DNA from: DLAJ01 sp964655525
GTDB taxonomy: Bacteria > Bacillota > Clostridia > Lachnospirales > Lachnospiraceae
Assembly (NCBI GenBank): GCA_964655525.1
Contig: CAZZNE010000020.1
Span: 7,238 to 71,237 of the forward strand
Length of the DNA stretch: 64,000 bases
Direction of reading: 5' to 3'
The position numbers were made by a program, and so were the translations under genes. Shown in pieces: positions 9,494 to 17,621 of the stretch (position 1 is the stretch's first letter; each line of letters starts with the position of its first letter). The notes under the pieces are model-generated. The model worked only from the letters and a program-made list of their open reading frames with translations, did no database searches and had not been told where the DNA came from.

Positions 9494-10021
9494 TTACATG
9501 CGTCTCACCTCGGCGAAACTGATCTCTACAGGCGTTTCCCTGCCGAACAGTTCCACATTGATCGTCGCCGTTTGTTTACCGAAGTCCATACGCTGGACGA
9601 TACCGACCGTATCTTTCCACACGCCGGCAACAACGGCAATGGTATCTCCCTCCGCAAAATCGACGGAAATATTCTCCGTCTTGATGCCGAGCGGCTTCAT
9701 CTCCGCCTCCGTGAGCGGTACCGGCTTGCTTCCCGGTCCGACAAAGCCTGTGACGCCTCTTGTGTTGCGCACAACATACCAGGTATCGTCATTCATGATC
9801 ATATTGATCAGCACATAACCCGGAAACATTTTCTTTTGAACCGTTTTTTTGCTGCCGTTCTTCATCTCGACAACATCTTCCATCGGAACCCTGACCTCCA
9901 GAATTTCTTCCTCCAGATGCCGGTTCTCGATCGCCTTATCAATATTCGCTTTTACTTTGTTTTCGTATCCGGAATAGGTATGCACTACATACCACTTTGC
10001 CTTTGTCTCTGCTTCTGCCAT
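9494..10021 (-). CDS. nusG: Transcription antitermination/pausing factor NusG
   Basis: Binds RNA polymerase and Rho or the ribosome. The 175-residue protein has the NGN domain (AKWYVVHTYSGYENKVK from the start, then FPGYVLINM and TRGVTGFVG) and a C-terminal KOW domain around residues 120-175 (FAEGDTIAVVAGVW). The start at 10021 follows a GAGGTTG site. It lies 16 bases after secE in the standard secE-nusG order. Confidence 0.98.
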   Translation of the reverse strand: MAEAETKAKWYVVHTYSGYENKVKANIDKAIENRHLEEEILEVRVPMEDVVEMKNGSKKTVQKKMFPGYVLINMIMNDDTWYVVRNTRGVTGFVGPGSKPVPLTEAEMKPLGIKTENISVDFAEGDTIAVVAGVWKDTVGIVQRMDFGKQTATINVELFGRETPVEISFAEVRRM

Positions 10022-10037
10022 ACCGTCAACCTCATTT

Positions 10038-10241
10038 CTACATCGTCAGGAACTTGATGCCGAACTGGATTACCGTGTCAAGCAGCGTGATCAGCACTCC
10101 GACAACAACGGAAACCCCGATGACAGCGACGGACTGTTTTACCACGTCGTTCCTGCCCGGCCATGATACTTTCGAGAATTCCGCTTTTACTCCCTTAAAA
10201 AAGGACGGCTTCTTCTCTTTTTCTTTCTTAGAATCTCCCAT
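10038..10241 (-). CDS. secE: Preprotein translocase subunit SecE
   Basis: Small membrane subunit of the SecYEG channel. The 67-residue protein has a basic N-terminal stretch (KKEKEKKPSFFKGVKAEF), the conserved KVSWPGRNDVVKQS motif, and one transmembrane segment of about 20 residues (VAVIGVSVVVGVLITLLDTV). This is the single-span Gram-positive form. Its position between rpmG and nusG is the typical synteny. Confidence 0.96.
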   Translation of the reverse strand: MGDSKKEKEKKPSFFKGVKAEFSKVSWPGRNDVVKQSVAVIGVSVVVGVLITLLDTVIQFGIKFLTM

Positions 10242-10270
10242 AGTCTCACTCCTTTAGCAAAATGAGATGC

Positions 10271-10420
10271 TTATTTGGTTTCCTTGTGCAGAGTATGCTT
10301 CTTGCAAAATCTACAATACTTCTTGATTTCCATTCTGTCAGGATGGTTCTTCTTTTCCTTCGTCGTATTGTAGTTGCGCTGCTTACATTCCGTACATGCA
10401 AGTGTTATCTTCGTACGCAT
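10271..10420 (-). CDS. rpmG: 50S ribosomal protein L33
   Basis: A 49-residue gene reading MRTKITLACTECKQRNYNT at its start and ending in HTLHKETK. It has two CxxC pairs (CTEC near the start and CRFC near residue 38), so it is the zinc-binding type of L33. The ATG at 10420 has an upstream GGAGG site. It is the first gene of the transcript leading to secE and nusG. Confidence 0.95.
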   Translation of the reverse strand: MRTKITLACTECKQRNYNTTKEKKNHPDRMEIKKYCRFCKKHTLHKETK

Positions 10421-10491
10421 AGCTCATAACCTCCGTTTCAATCCCGTTTTTTCGGGCATAAAAAAAAGACCGAAATACATGTCGCTTGTTT

Positions 10492-10520
10492 ACTATACCA
10501 TAGGCAACAGGCTGCGTCAA
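10492..10520 (-). promoter_or_regulatory. Sigma-A promoter for rpmG-secE-nusG
   Basis: On the minus strand TTGACG (10515-10520) and TATAGT (10492-10497) are separated by 17 bases, a near-consensus vegetative promoter about 70 bases before rpmG. Confidence 0.75.
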
Positions 10521-10575
10521 CAAATATTTTCATTTTTATTGATCTCCAGCCGCTGTTTTCGTCCGTTTTCTTATG

Positions 10576-10619
10576 TTTACTACATTTTGTATTGCATTTA
10601 CTACATTTTGCGATTGCAT
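10576..10619. repeat. Short AT-rich tandem repeat
   Basis: TTTACTACATTTTG occurs at 10576-10589 and again at 10597-10610, each followed by an ATTGCAT segment, giving a two-copy tandem repeat of about 21 bases. It lies in the roughly 390-base divergent intergenic region between rpmG and the FliD-like gene. The rest of that region holds only the two promoters noted here. Confidence 0.6.
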
Positions 10620-10705
10620 TTATGTTTCATATGTGATAAGATGTATCTATATAAATAGGATTTTTTATGCCCTGCATCATTTTAGCAGAATTATTTTTGT
10701 TGTCT

Positions 10706-10732
10706 TAATTAATCGGAAAAGACTGCCGATAT
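10706..10732 (+). promoter_or_regulatory. Sigma-D (FliA) promoter for the FliD-like gene
   Basis: TAAT at 10706-10709, a 15-base spacer, then GCCGATAT at 10725-10732. The -10 is a perfect match to the flagellar sigma factor consensus. It lies about 80 bases upstream of the start at 10815. Confidence 0.75.
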
Positions 10733-10814
10733 ATAATGAAAGACTGCAAAAACAACCTCACGGACGAGGCTATGCTAATTTGTAGACATTCACGGAGGAA
10801 AGGAGGGGCGGGAA

Positions 10815-12119
10815 ATGAACATTGCCGCGTTAAATACATTCTATAATCATTATCTAACAACCTATGCGCCGAACGGTATCAACTCGCAGTATGATACGCA
10901 TAAGAAAAGCGAACTTCGCGGCGTTTATAATTCCATTGTCAAATTAAATAAAGAAGCTCCTCTCGCCATTTTGGATACAAGCAGAGCGTCTCAGGCGTTT
11001 GCCGTCGGCATCAAGGAAAGCGCGCGGGCTTTGCATAATACCATTGCTTCCGTAAGCGGAAGGGATGCGGAGTCACTTCTCGAGAAGAAAACCGCTTTTT
11101 CGACGAATGAAGACATTGCGACTGCAGCCTTTATCGGCGACGCAGAGGATGTGGACGATGCGCCCGCTTTTTCTATTGAAGTTCGCCGTCTCGCAGCGGA
11201 GCAGGTAAATACGGGAAACTATCTGCCGGATGAAGAAATTGCACTCACGCCGGACACGTATTCGTTCGACGTCGGCATCAACAGTCTCAATTATGAATTC
11301 CAATTTCTGATCAATGAAGGCGATACGAACCGAAGCGTACAGGAACGTCTTGCCAGATTGATCAACAACGCAGAGATCGGCTTAAGCGCTGAAATATTAG
11401 AGGACGACGAGGGCAATTCCGCCTTAAAGCTTTCCTCAAAAGCAACCGGTCTGCCGGAGGGCAGGGAAGATATTTTTCATGTATCGGACACCAATACGAG
11501 TAAGCTTTCGGGCGCGGTCGATTATCTGGGTATCGGCGAGATCACCCGTCCTGCGGCAAATGCAGAATTTCTTGTTAACGGAAACGAGCGTACGGCGTCT
11601 TCCAACCACTTTACGGTAGAACAGGTTTATTCCGTCAATCTGACCGGTTTAAGTCCTTCTGAGGGAGATACCGCTGAGATCGGCATAAAGCCCGATCATG
11701 AATCATTAAAAGAAAACATTACAAAGCTCATAGGCGGCTATAATGATTTCATCCGTGCAACCGCAGCCTACCTTGAGTCACAGCCAAAGAGCATGCGTCT
11801 GATGAATGAGATGACGGGAATCGCATCCGTTTACGCCAATGATCTTGACACACTCGGCATTTATTCCGAGGAAAACGGGGAGCTTTCCATTGACGACGAG
11901 CGTTTATCCTATGCGGTCGAGCACGCGGACAACGAAGAAGTGACCGAACCACTGAAAGACTTTACGCAGGCATTAATGCGCAAGAGTAGCGGCGTTTCCT
12001 TAAATCCGATGAACTATGTCAACAAGATCATTGTTGCCTATAAGAATCCCGGACACGGCTATGCAAGTCCGTATGTGACAAGCGCCTACAGCGGGATGAT
12101 GTTTAACAGCTATTGCTAG
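10815..12119 (+). CDS. FliD-like flagellar protein (orphan paralogue)
   Basis: A 434-residue protein that resembles the filament-cap family only in part. The segment AFSIEVRRLAAEQVNTGNYL recalls the N-terminal FliD motif. LTGLSPSEGDTAEIGI and NITKLIGGYNDFIR resemble the FliD C-terminal domain (KENI...YN.F). It lacks the canonical start MSxxxITGxxSGLDT. A strong AAAGGAGGGG site precedes the ATG. It stands alone on the plus strand behind a sigma-D promoter, far from the main fliD at 34024, so it is probably made late in flagellar assembly. It may be a minor cap or cap-related surface protein; the exact role is unknown. Confidence 0.7.
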   Translation: MNIAALNTFYNHYLTTYAPNGINSQYDTHKKSELRGVYNSIVKLNKEAPLAILDTSRASQAFAVGIKESARALHNTIASVSGRDAESLLEKKTAFSTNEDIATAAFIGDAEDVDDAPAFSIEVRRLAAEQVNTGNYLPDEEIALTPDTYSFDVGINSLNYEFQFLINEGDTNRSVQERLARLINNAEIGLSAEILEDDEGNSALKLSSKATGLPEGREDIFHVSDTNTSKLSGAVDYLGIGEITRPAANAEFLVNGNERTASSNHFTVEQVYSVNLTGLSPSEGDTAEIGIKPDHESLKENITKLIGGYNDFIRATAAYLESQPKSMRLMNEMTGIASVYANDLDTLGIYSEENGELSIDDERLSYAVEHADNEEVTEPLKDFTQALMRKSSGVSLNPMNYVNKIIVAYKNPGHGYASPYVTSAYSGMMFNSYC

Positions 12120-12205
12120 AAGAATCGCTTTAGCGATTCTTCTGGAATGATAAAATTTTCCACTTTAACTAAAAAAGCGCTTCGCATCTGCGAAACGCTT
12201 TTTTT
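12118..12205. terminator. Two hairpins between convergent genes
   Basis: A perfect 12-pair stem (12118-12129 with 12132-12143, AGAATCGCT core) begins in the stop codon of the FliD-like gene. A second stem with A and T flanks (AAAAAAGCG...CGCTTTTTT, 12171-12205) follows and can serve as an intrinsic terminator in both directions. The first stem has the same arms as the hairpins near 8040 and 44230. Confidence 0.8.
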
Positions 12206-12244
12206 ACTATAAACCGTTCAGTCTCGCCATCGATGACTGAACGG

Positions 12245-13258
12245 TTATCCGAACAGATCATATAGCGTATCCACGCCGATCATCTTATCATCCACATAGA
12301 AGTCGGCATTCGGCTTTCCCATTCGCAGCTCCGTATAATGAACGCCCCAGTCCGTCATCTGCTGTAAGGTCACAGGGTACCAGTCGATTCCCGTCACATA
12401 TCCTCTTGCCGTAAACAGGATGATCTCATTCCCCCACTCATAAAGCTGATTGATGATCCGGATCATACGCTCATTGGGCTGCGCCTGCGCATAGTCGAGA
12501 TCCTCTCTCTTCAGCGCGATCACACCGTCAATATCAAACACAAACCGCTGTCCGCCCGCCCGGATTGTCAGATACTGCGACGCTTTTTCAAACTCTGCTG
12601 TCGTATCAATATCGAAATTATCACTCATCTCATAGCCGGCAATATTTTTTCCCGACATGGAATGCTGCTCGGTGATCACCTTTGCCCGGATGACATCCAC
12701 ATTTCCGTTCTGATACAAAATCTTCGGCAGCATCTGTCTCGCCATATTATACGCCTCGGGAATATCGGTCAGGATCGGCCGGATCCTTCCGTTTTCTCCC
12801 ATGTACCACATTTTATGCGCAACTTCCGTAGCCGGCGCTAATGTGCGCACGCAATCAAGCTCCTCGTCCCCAAGCATCATTTCGATCATTGTATCAATGT
12901 CCGACACACGGCGGATCGGATAGGTCGGCCGCAGCTGCACAATAAGATCCGGCTCATAATCCTCATGCTCCTTGAGCCATGAGAGCGCATGTTCAAACAC
13001 CTCGATATCAAGCGAAGTATCCGTCGCATACTCCGCGGGGCGCAGAAACGGTGTCTCCGCTCCGTACTCTCTCGCGATCTGCGCATAGGTCTCGCTGTCG
13101 GTGCTCACAATAATGCGATTGATATATTTCGACTGTTTTGCGTGTTCAATGGAATATGCGATCATCGGTTTGCCCGCGATCTTCCTGATATTTTTGTCCA
13201 CCACGCTTTTCGAACCGCTCCGCGCCGGAATCAGCGCCAAAATCTTCTTTTCTGACAT
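12245..13258 (-). CDS. NeuA-like CMP-sugar synthetase fused to a HAD-like domain
   Basis: A 337-residue two-domain protein. Residues 1 to about 225 match acylneuraminate cytidylyltransferases: LALIPARSGSKSV...NIRKIAGKPMIAYSIE, the QLRPTYPIR segment and YQNGNVDVI. They would activate a nonulosonic acid with CTP. From about residue 235 a HAD-type fold begins (VFDIDGVIALKRED, then ILFTARG and DFYVDDK), suggesting a phosphatase or a structural relic. It is the last gene of a run with glf and a MAF glycosyltransferase, pointing to flagellin glycosylation. The start at 13258 has a GGGGGGAG site. Substrate specificity is not readable by eye. Confidence 0.82.
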   Translation of the reverse strand: MSEKKILALIPARSGSKSVVDKNIRKIAGKPMIAYSIEHAKQSKYINRIIVSTDSETYAQIAREYGAETPFLRPAEYATDTSLDIEVFEHALSWLKEHEDYEPDLIVQLRPTYPIRRVSDIDTMIEMMLGDEELDCVRTLAPATEVAHKMWYMGENGRIRPILTDIPEAYNMARQMLPKILYQNGNVDVIRAKVITEQHSMSGKNIAGYEMSDNFDIDTTAEFEKASQYLTIRAGGQRFVFDIDGVIALKREDLDYAQAQPNERMIRIINQLYEWGNEIILFTARGYVTGIDWYPVTLQQMTDWGVHYTELRMGKPNADFYVDDKMIGVDTLYDLFG

Positions 13259-13280
13259 GACTCTCCCCCCTGATACTCTG

Positions 13281-15035
13281 TTATAAACTCATTGCATCCG
13301 CAAGCGGTATATGGCGCATCCCCTGAATATAACTTCCGCCCTCGGTCGCATTGATGACGTCCACTGCCGCGGCGTCCTGCTCCTGTAAGCGCCTCTCCAT
13401 CCAATTACGGTAAAGAATAAATTTCTGGTCGGCATAGACCGTACCGCCGTCCCATGCCTTTACCGCCGTTAAATCCTTCGTATCCGTCGCCACACGGTTC
13501 GACGTTCCCGACGCATGCGCCAGATTATCCGTAAACGCTAAATCCAATCCGACAAACACAAGCCGCTTTGCCCCTAAACGGATCATCGTATCCAGCGCCG
13601 TGGTCATGACGGAGCCTCCCGTCTTCACACACATGCAGCCTCTTGCCGCCGCCTCCTGCTCCGCCCGCGGATAGCCCTCCTGAAACAGCATATAATGAAC
13701 CGCCTGATACCGCGCGGCAAAGCCGTGGTTTGCTGTAGAAAGCATCAGCATCGGCACATCATTCTTTTCCTGTGCATAAATCTGCGAGAGCACACGCGGG
13801 TTCGCGTCCGTCACCAACACATAGTCCGGCCGGATTCCCAGCCCGAGCAGCTTTCGAAACACCGTACCGCATGCGATCAAAATGCTGTCCCGCTGCCCTG
13901 CGCACGCTGAAAGCTGCGATACGTTTTTATCAAGCGACGGCCCCGCCGCCACGATCATAACGGTTTTATCCAGAAATTGCCTGCGAAGCGTATCCGCCGT
14001 CAAAAAACGCTGCGGCTGCGCACGCATGATTTCCATATTTGCATCAAAATTTCCCTGTAACAGCATTTTGGCATTCCGATAAGAGCTGTCCTGCAAAAAG
14101 AACTGTTCAAACCCCTGCCTGAGCCGTTCGTCTTTCATCAGGCGCAGGGTCGGATAATGAATGCACAGCTTTTGCCCCGGCTGAGCAACCGCTTCGGACA
14201 GCGCGCGCCACTGTACATCTTCATGAAAAATGAGAAGTCCGCTGCGCAGCGCCTTCTCCAGATCCAGAAAACGCAGCGCCAGCTTCATCATACGCAGATC
14301 CGCCTCGTATACATGCACCGGATAGCATTCCCGCAGCTCCTCATAAAGCGCCAGCACATGATACCCCAGCCCGCATCCTAACACATGATAGCCCGTCGTC
14401 TGCTCATCGGGAAGCGCCCGCACCCATGCGCGCGCCTCGGCAAATGGATCCTGATTGGAGTGTAAGTAAAAGCTCTCCCCGTCCCGTTCCACGCGGCACG
14501 TCGGGTAGCCGACCGACGTCTCCTCCACAATCAGATCGCGCCATGCTTCCTGCGCCGAACCGTCAGAACTGCCGATACTGCCGGAATCACCGGGGCTGCC
14601 GACATCCCTAAGACTACTTAGCCGCTTCGCAAGCGCAGGATTCCGTTCCGAAAGGGCGGCAAGATTTTTCCCGGTATGATCCGGGAGCAGTCCCCCCGCT
14701 TCTGCAGATCGGAGCTGCTCCAATAGTCCCTGTAAAAAAGGCTGCACCTGCAGTGCGAGCAGATCTGCCAAAAGCACATAATCCTTCTGCTCCTGTGCGC
14801 CGAGCAATCCGCGCATCATTTCCACGATATAATCCGGCGCGGCGCCGATTCCCATCGCGGCAAGCGTTCCGTCATCGCCAAGCAGTTCTCCGACGACCGC
14901 CTGAAAGGATTGCAGAAAGCTCTGATATTCTCTCACTCCGGCATCCAGATTATACATGCGGAGCTGCTCCGTGATCACCGTACTCTGACAGACGGCATTT
15001 CTGATCCTTTGATACAAATCCCGTAGTCCCGCCAT
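13281..15035 (-). CDS. Motility-associated factor (MAF/DUF115) glycosyltransferase
   Basis: A 584-residue cytosolic protein of the MAF flagellin glycosyltransferase family. The centre carries the family motif VMIVAAGPSLDKN (about residue 345) and the downstream VFVGLDLAFT, resembling the MptE-like fold. The N-terminal third is variable, and a Gly/Ser-rich stretch lies near residues 145-160. It starts three bases after the glf stop with an AAGGGT ribosome site, so the two are translationally linked. MAF proteins transfer nonulosonic acids to flagellin Ser or Thr. A second paralogue lies at 29496-31370. Acceptor and donor are inferred. Confidence 0.82.
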   Translation of the reverse strand: MAGLRDLYQRIRNAVCQSTVITEQLRMYNLDAGVREYQSFLQSFQAVVGELLGDDGTLAAMGIGAAPDYIVEMMRGLLGAQEQKDYVLLADLLALQVQPFLQGLLEQLRSAEAGGLLPDHTGKNLAALSERNPALAKRLSSLRDVGSPGDSGSIGSSDGSAQEAWRDLIVEETSVGYPTCRVERDGESFYLHSNQDPFAEARAWVRALPDEQTTGYHVLGCGLGYHVLALYEELRECYPVHVYEADLRMMKLALRFLDLEKALRSGLLIFHEDVQWRALSEAVAQPGQKLCIHYPTLRLMKDERLRQGFEQFFLQDSSYRNAKMLLQGNFDANMEIMRAQPQRFLTADTLRRQFLDKTVMIVAAGPSLDKNVSQLSACAGQRDSILIACGTVFRKLLGLGIRPDYVLVTDANPRVLSQIYAQEKNDVPMLMLSTANHGFAARYQAVHYMLFQEGYPRAEQEAAARGCMCVKTGGSVMTTALDTMIRLGAKRLVFVGLDLAFTDNLAHASGTSNRVATDTKDLTAVKAWDGGTVYADQKFILYRNWMERRLQEQDAAAVDVINATEGGSYIQGMRHIPLADAMSL

Positions 15036-15038
15036 TGC

Positions 15039-16154
15039 TTACCCTTCCTGCTCCGCCATGAAAAGCGCCTCCGCGATCACCTTATCCATATCATAATAGC
15101 GATACTGGCCAAGCCGACCGCCGAACAATACCTGATCCTGTTCTTCTGCCAGCTTACGGTACCGTGCAAAAAGCGCGTTGTTTTTTTCGTCATTCATCGG
15201 ATAGTACGGCTCGTCTCCCTTTTTCCATTCACAGGGATATTCGCGCGTAATGACCGTCGAAGGCTGCTTGCCGAACTCAAAATGCTTATGCTCGATAATG
15301 CGCGTATACGGTACGCTCCTCTCCGTATAATTCACGACCGCATTTCCCTGATAATTATCACAGTCTGCAAGCAGCTCTGTCTCAAAACGCAGGGAACGAT
15401 ATTCCAGCGCACCGTAGCAATAATCAAAATATTCGTCGATCATTCCCGTATACAGCACCCGCCCAAAGGAATCACCGTCTTCTTTTTTCTCATTCTGCGC
15501 AAGAAACTCCCGATAGGAAACGCCCGTTTTCACCGGAATATCCGCAAGCAATTTTTGAACGATCGCCGTGTAGCCTCCCTTAGGGATTCCCTGATAGGGA
15601 TCGTTAAAATAGTTGTTGTCATAGGTAAACCGCAGCGGCAGACGCTTGATGATAAACGCAGGGAGTTCCTTACAGTCCCTTCCCCACTGTTTTTCCGTAT
15701 AGCCCTTTACCAGCTTCTCATACACATCGCGCCCCGCAAGCGAGATCGCCTGCTCCTCTAAGTTCTTCGGTTCACCGATCCCCGCCTGTGCGATCTGCTC
15801 ATTGATCACCGCCCTCGCCTCGGCAGGCGTGCGGATTCCCCACAGCTTGCTGAATGTGTTCATATTAAAAGGAAGATTGTAAAGCTCCTTCCCGTATACG
15901 GCAACCGGCGAATTGACGTAATGATTAAACTCCGCAAAACGGTTGATATATTCCCATACTTTTTTATCCGAGGTATGAAAAATATGCGCGCCGTAGCGGT
16001 GTACCTGAATCCCTTCGATCTCTTCCGTATAAATATTTCCCGCAATGTGTTCCCGCCTGTCAATGACAAGACACCGCTTTCCTTTCTGCTTCATCTCATG
16101 CGCGAACACCGCGCCGAACAGCCCGGCGCCCACGATCAGATAGTCGTATCTCAT
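15039..16154 (-). CDS. glf: UDP-galactopyranose mutase
   Basis: FAD enzyme interconverting UDP-galactopyranose and UDP-galactofuranose for surface glycans. The 371-residue protein begins MRYDYLIVGAGLFGAVFAHE, an FAD-binding Rossmann motif, and ends with LFGGRLGQYRYYDMDKVI, the family C-terminal flavin-binding signature. The upstream ATG at 16160 overlaps its own Shine-Dalgarno, so the second ATG, with seven bases of spacing, is preferred. It is followed directly by the MAF gene. This suggests galactofuranose in the flagellar or cell-wall glycan. Confidence 0.95.
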   Translation of the reverse strand: MRYDYLIVGAGLFGAVFAHEMKQKGKRCLVIDRREHIAGNIYTEEIEGIQVHRYGAHIFHTSDKKVWEYINRFAEFNHYVNSPVAVYGKELYNLPFNMNTFSKLWGIRTPAEARAVINEQIAQAGIGEPKNLEEQAISLAGRDVYEKLVKGYTEKQWGRDCKELPAFIIKRLPLRFTYDNNYFNDPYQGIPKGGYTAIVQKLLADIPVKTGVSYREFLAQNEKKEDGDSFGRVLYTGMIDEYFDYCYGALEYRSLRFETELLADCDNYQGNAVVNYTERSVPYTRIIEHKHFEFGKQPSTVITREYPCEWKKGDEPYYPMNDEKNNALFARYRKLAEEQDQVLFGGRLGQYRYYDMDKVIAEALFMAEQEG

Positions 16155-16199
16155 GCTCATACCTCTCGCTTTCTTTCCATATTTCCGTTCCTCACGGCA

Positions 16200-17516
16200 T
16201 CACATTCCGTCCGTAATTCCCAGCATCTCGTTCATAATGCGGGTTGCTTCCTCCAATTGGTTATCCCGCTCCTCGTTTCGGTACAGCTCCGCATCATACG
16301 GTACTTCCACATCCGGCGCAATACCGATGCCGTGAATATTGTAACCGTTCGGCGTATAGTATTTGCTGATCGTCAGCTTGATGGCCGAGCCATCCGTGAG
16401 CTGCATGATCCTTTGGACAATGCCTTTCCCAAACGTGGTCGTGCCGACAAGCGTGCCAACTTCGTAATCTTTGATCGCACCCGCCAGAATTTCCGACGCG
16501 CTCGCGCTGTTTCCGTCAATGAGTACCACAAGCGGCAGTCCCAGCGGCGTGCTGCCGTCGCAGCGATACTCCTCGCGCTCGCCGTATTTATCCTCCGTAT
16601 AAACGACCAGTCCCTCCGGCAGTATTTTTCTTGCGATCTCAACAACGGTCGTCAAATTGCCTCCCGGATTGCCGCGCAGGTCTAAGATGAGACCTTTCAT
16701 GCCGCTTCCCCGCGCTTCGGCAAGCGCCTCGTTAAACTGCTCTAACGTGATGTCGTCAAATTCCGTGATCTCGATATATGCGATATCGTTCTCCAACATC
16801 CGGAACTCCACGGTCGGACTGTTGATCTTGGCACGGGTGATCGTGATGTCAATATACTCATAGGAGACGCCGCTCGGACGGGCGACCGTTATCGTGACGG
16901 GCGTTCCCTCCTCACCCTTGATCTTCGCGACAACCTCGGACGTGTCCATGCCATAGACATCCTCTCCCTCCACCTTGTAGATCAGATCGCCCGGCTGTAA
17001 CTCGCTTTCCCATGCCGGCGTATTCTCGATCAGCTTTGTGATCACGGCATAGTTCGCCGTCGTGTCCATTCCGATATATGCGCCGATCCCGTAATAAACG
17101 CCGCGCGTCTTATCATAGATTTCCTGAAGCTCCTCAGCTGTATAATACACGGAGTAAGGATCGCCGAGCGCATCAAGCAGACCTGCATACATTCCTTCTT
17201 CCAGTGTCTGAGGATCCACATCCTCCAGATAATATTTTTCGATCGCGTCCTGCAGCACGCCGAGCTTGACCGTCGTCGCTTCATTTATGACCGAGTCAGC
17301 CTCCTGTGCCTGCGTCTGCGCGCTCTCTCCTTTTTTCGTCCGCACATCCCGCACTAAAAAAACAGCCCCGGCGATCGTGGCAGCAAGCAAGAGCCCCGTC
17401 AGGATTCCTGTCAGATAATACCGACGTTCGCGCTTCTCCGTTTCTTTCTTTTGTTGTTCCGATTCCGTTTGCATTTGAAAATTGTCCATGATCCTTCTTC
17501 TTTCCGCCGAACGCAT
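16200..17516 (-). CDS. ctpA: Carboxyl-terminal processing serine protease (S41, CtpA-like)
   Basis: Membrane-anchored periplasmic-side protease. After a short cytosolic segment (MRSAERRR...) comes one transmembrane helix (YYLTGILTGLLLAATIAGAV), then a PDZ domain (GVYYGIGAYIG...LQPGDLIYKVEGEDV) and the S41 domain. The catalytic Ser sits in GNSASASEILAG and the Lys in TTFGKGIVQ. The length, 438 residues, is normal. ATGs at 17516 and 17489 are both plausible; 17516 has an AAGGA site. It is the last member of the cdaR-ftsE-ftsX-M23-ctpA cluster. Confidence 0.93.
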   Translation of the reverse strand: MRSAERRRIMDNFQMQTESEQQKKETEKRERRYYLTGILTGLLLAATIAGAVFLVRDVRTKKGESAQTQAQEADSVINEATTVKLGVLQDAIEKYYLEDVDPQTLEEGMYAGLLDALGDPYSVYYTAEELQEIYDKTRGVYYGIGAYIGMDTTANYAVITKLIENTPAWESELQPGDLIYKVEGEDVYGMDTSEVVAKIKGEEGTPVTITVARPSGVSYEYIDITITRAKINSPTVEFRMLENDIAYIEITEFDDITLEQFNEALAEARGSGMKGLILDLRGNPGGNLTTVVEIARKILPEGLVVYTEDKYGEREEYRCDGSTPLGLPLVVLIDGNSASASEILAGAIKDYEVGTLVGTTTFGKGIVQRIMQLTDGSAIKLTISKYYTPNGYNIHGIGIAPDVEVPYDAELYRNEERDNQLEEATRIMNEMLGITDGM

Positions 17517-17621
17517 TATGTTCCTTATCATTTTATGCGGCGGCACCGCTAAATATGGATGCCGCCGTGCTTTGTTCCTTTTCTACTTAACAATCCGAAC
17601 CGTCGTGGTATTGCGCCTTTC

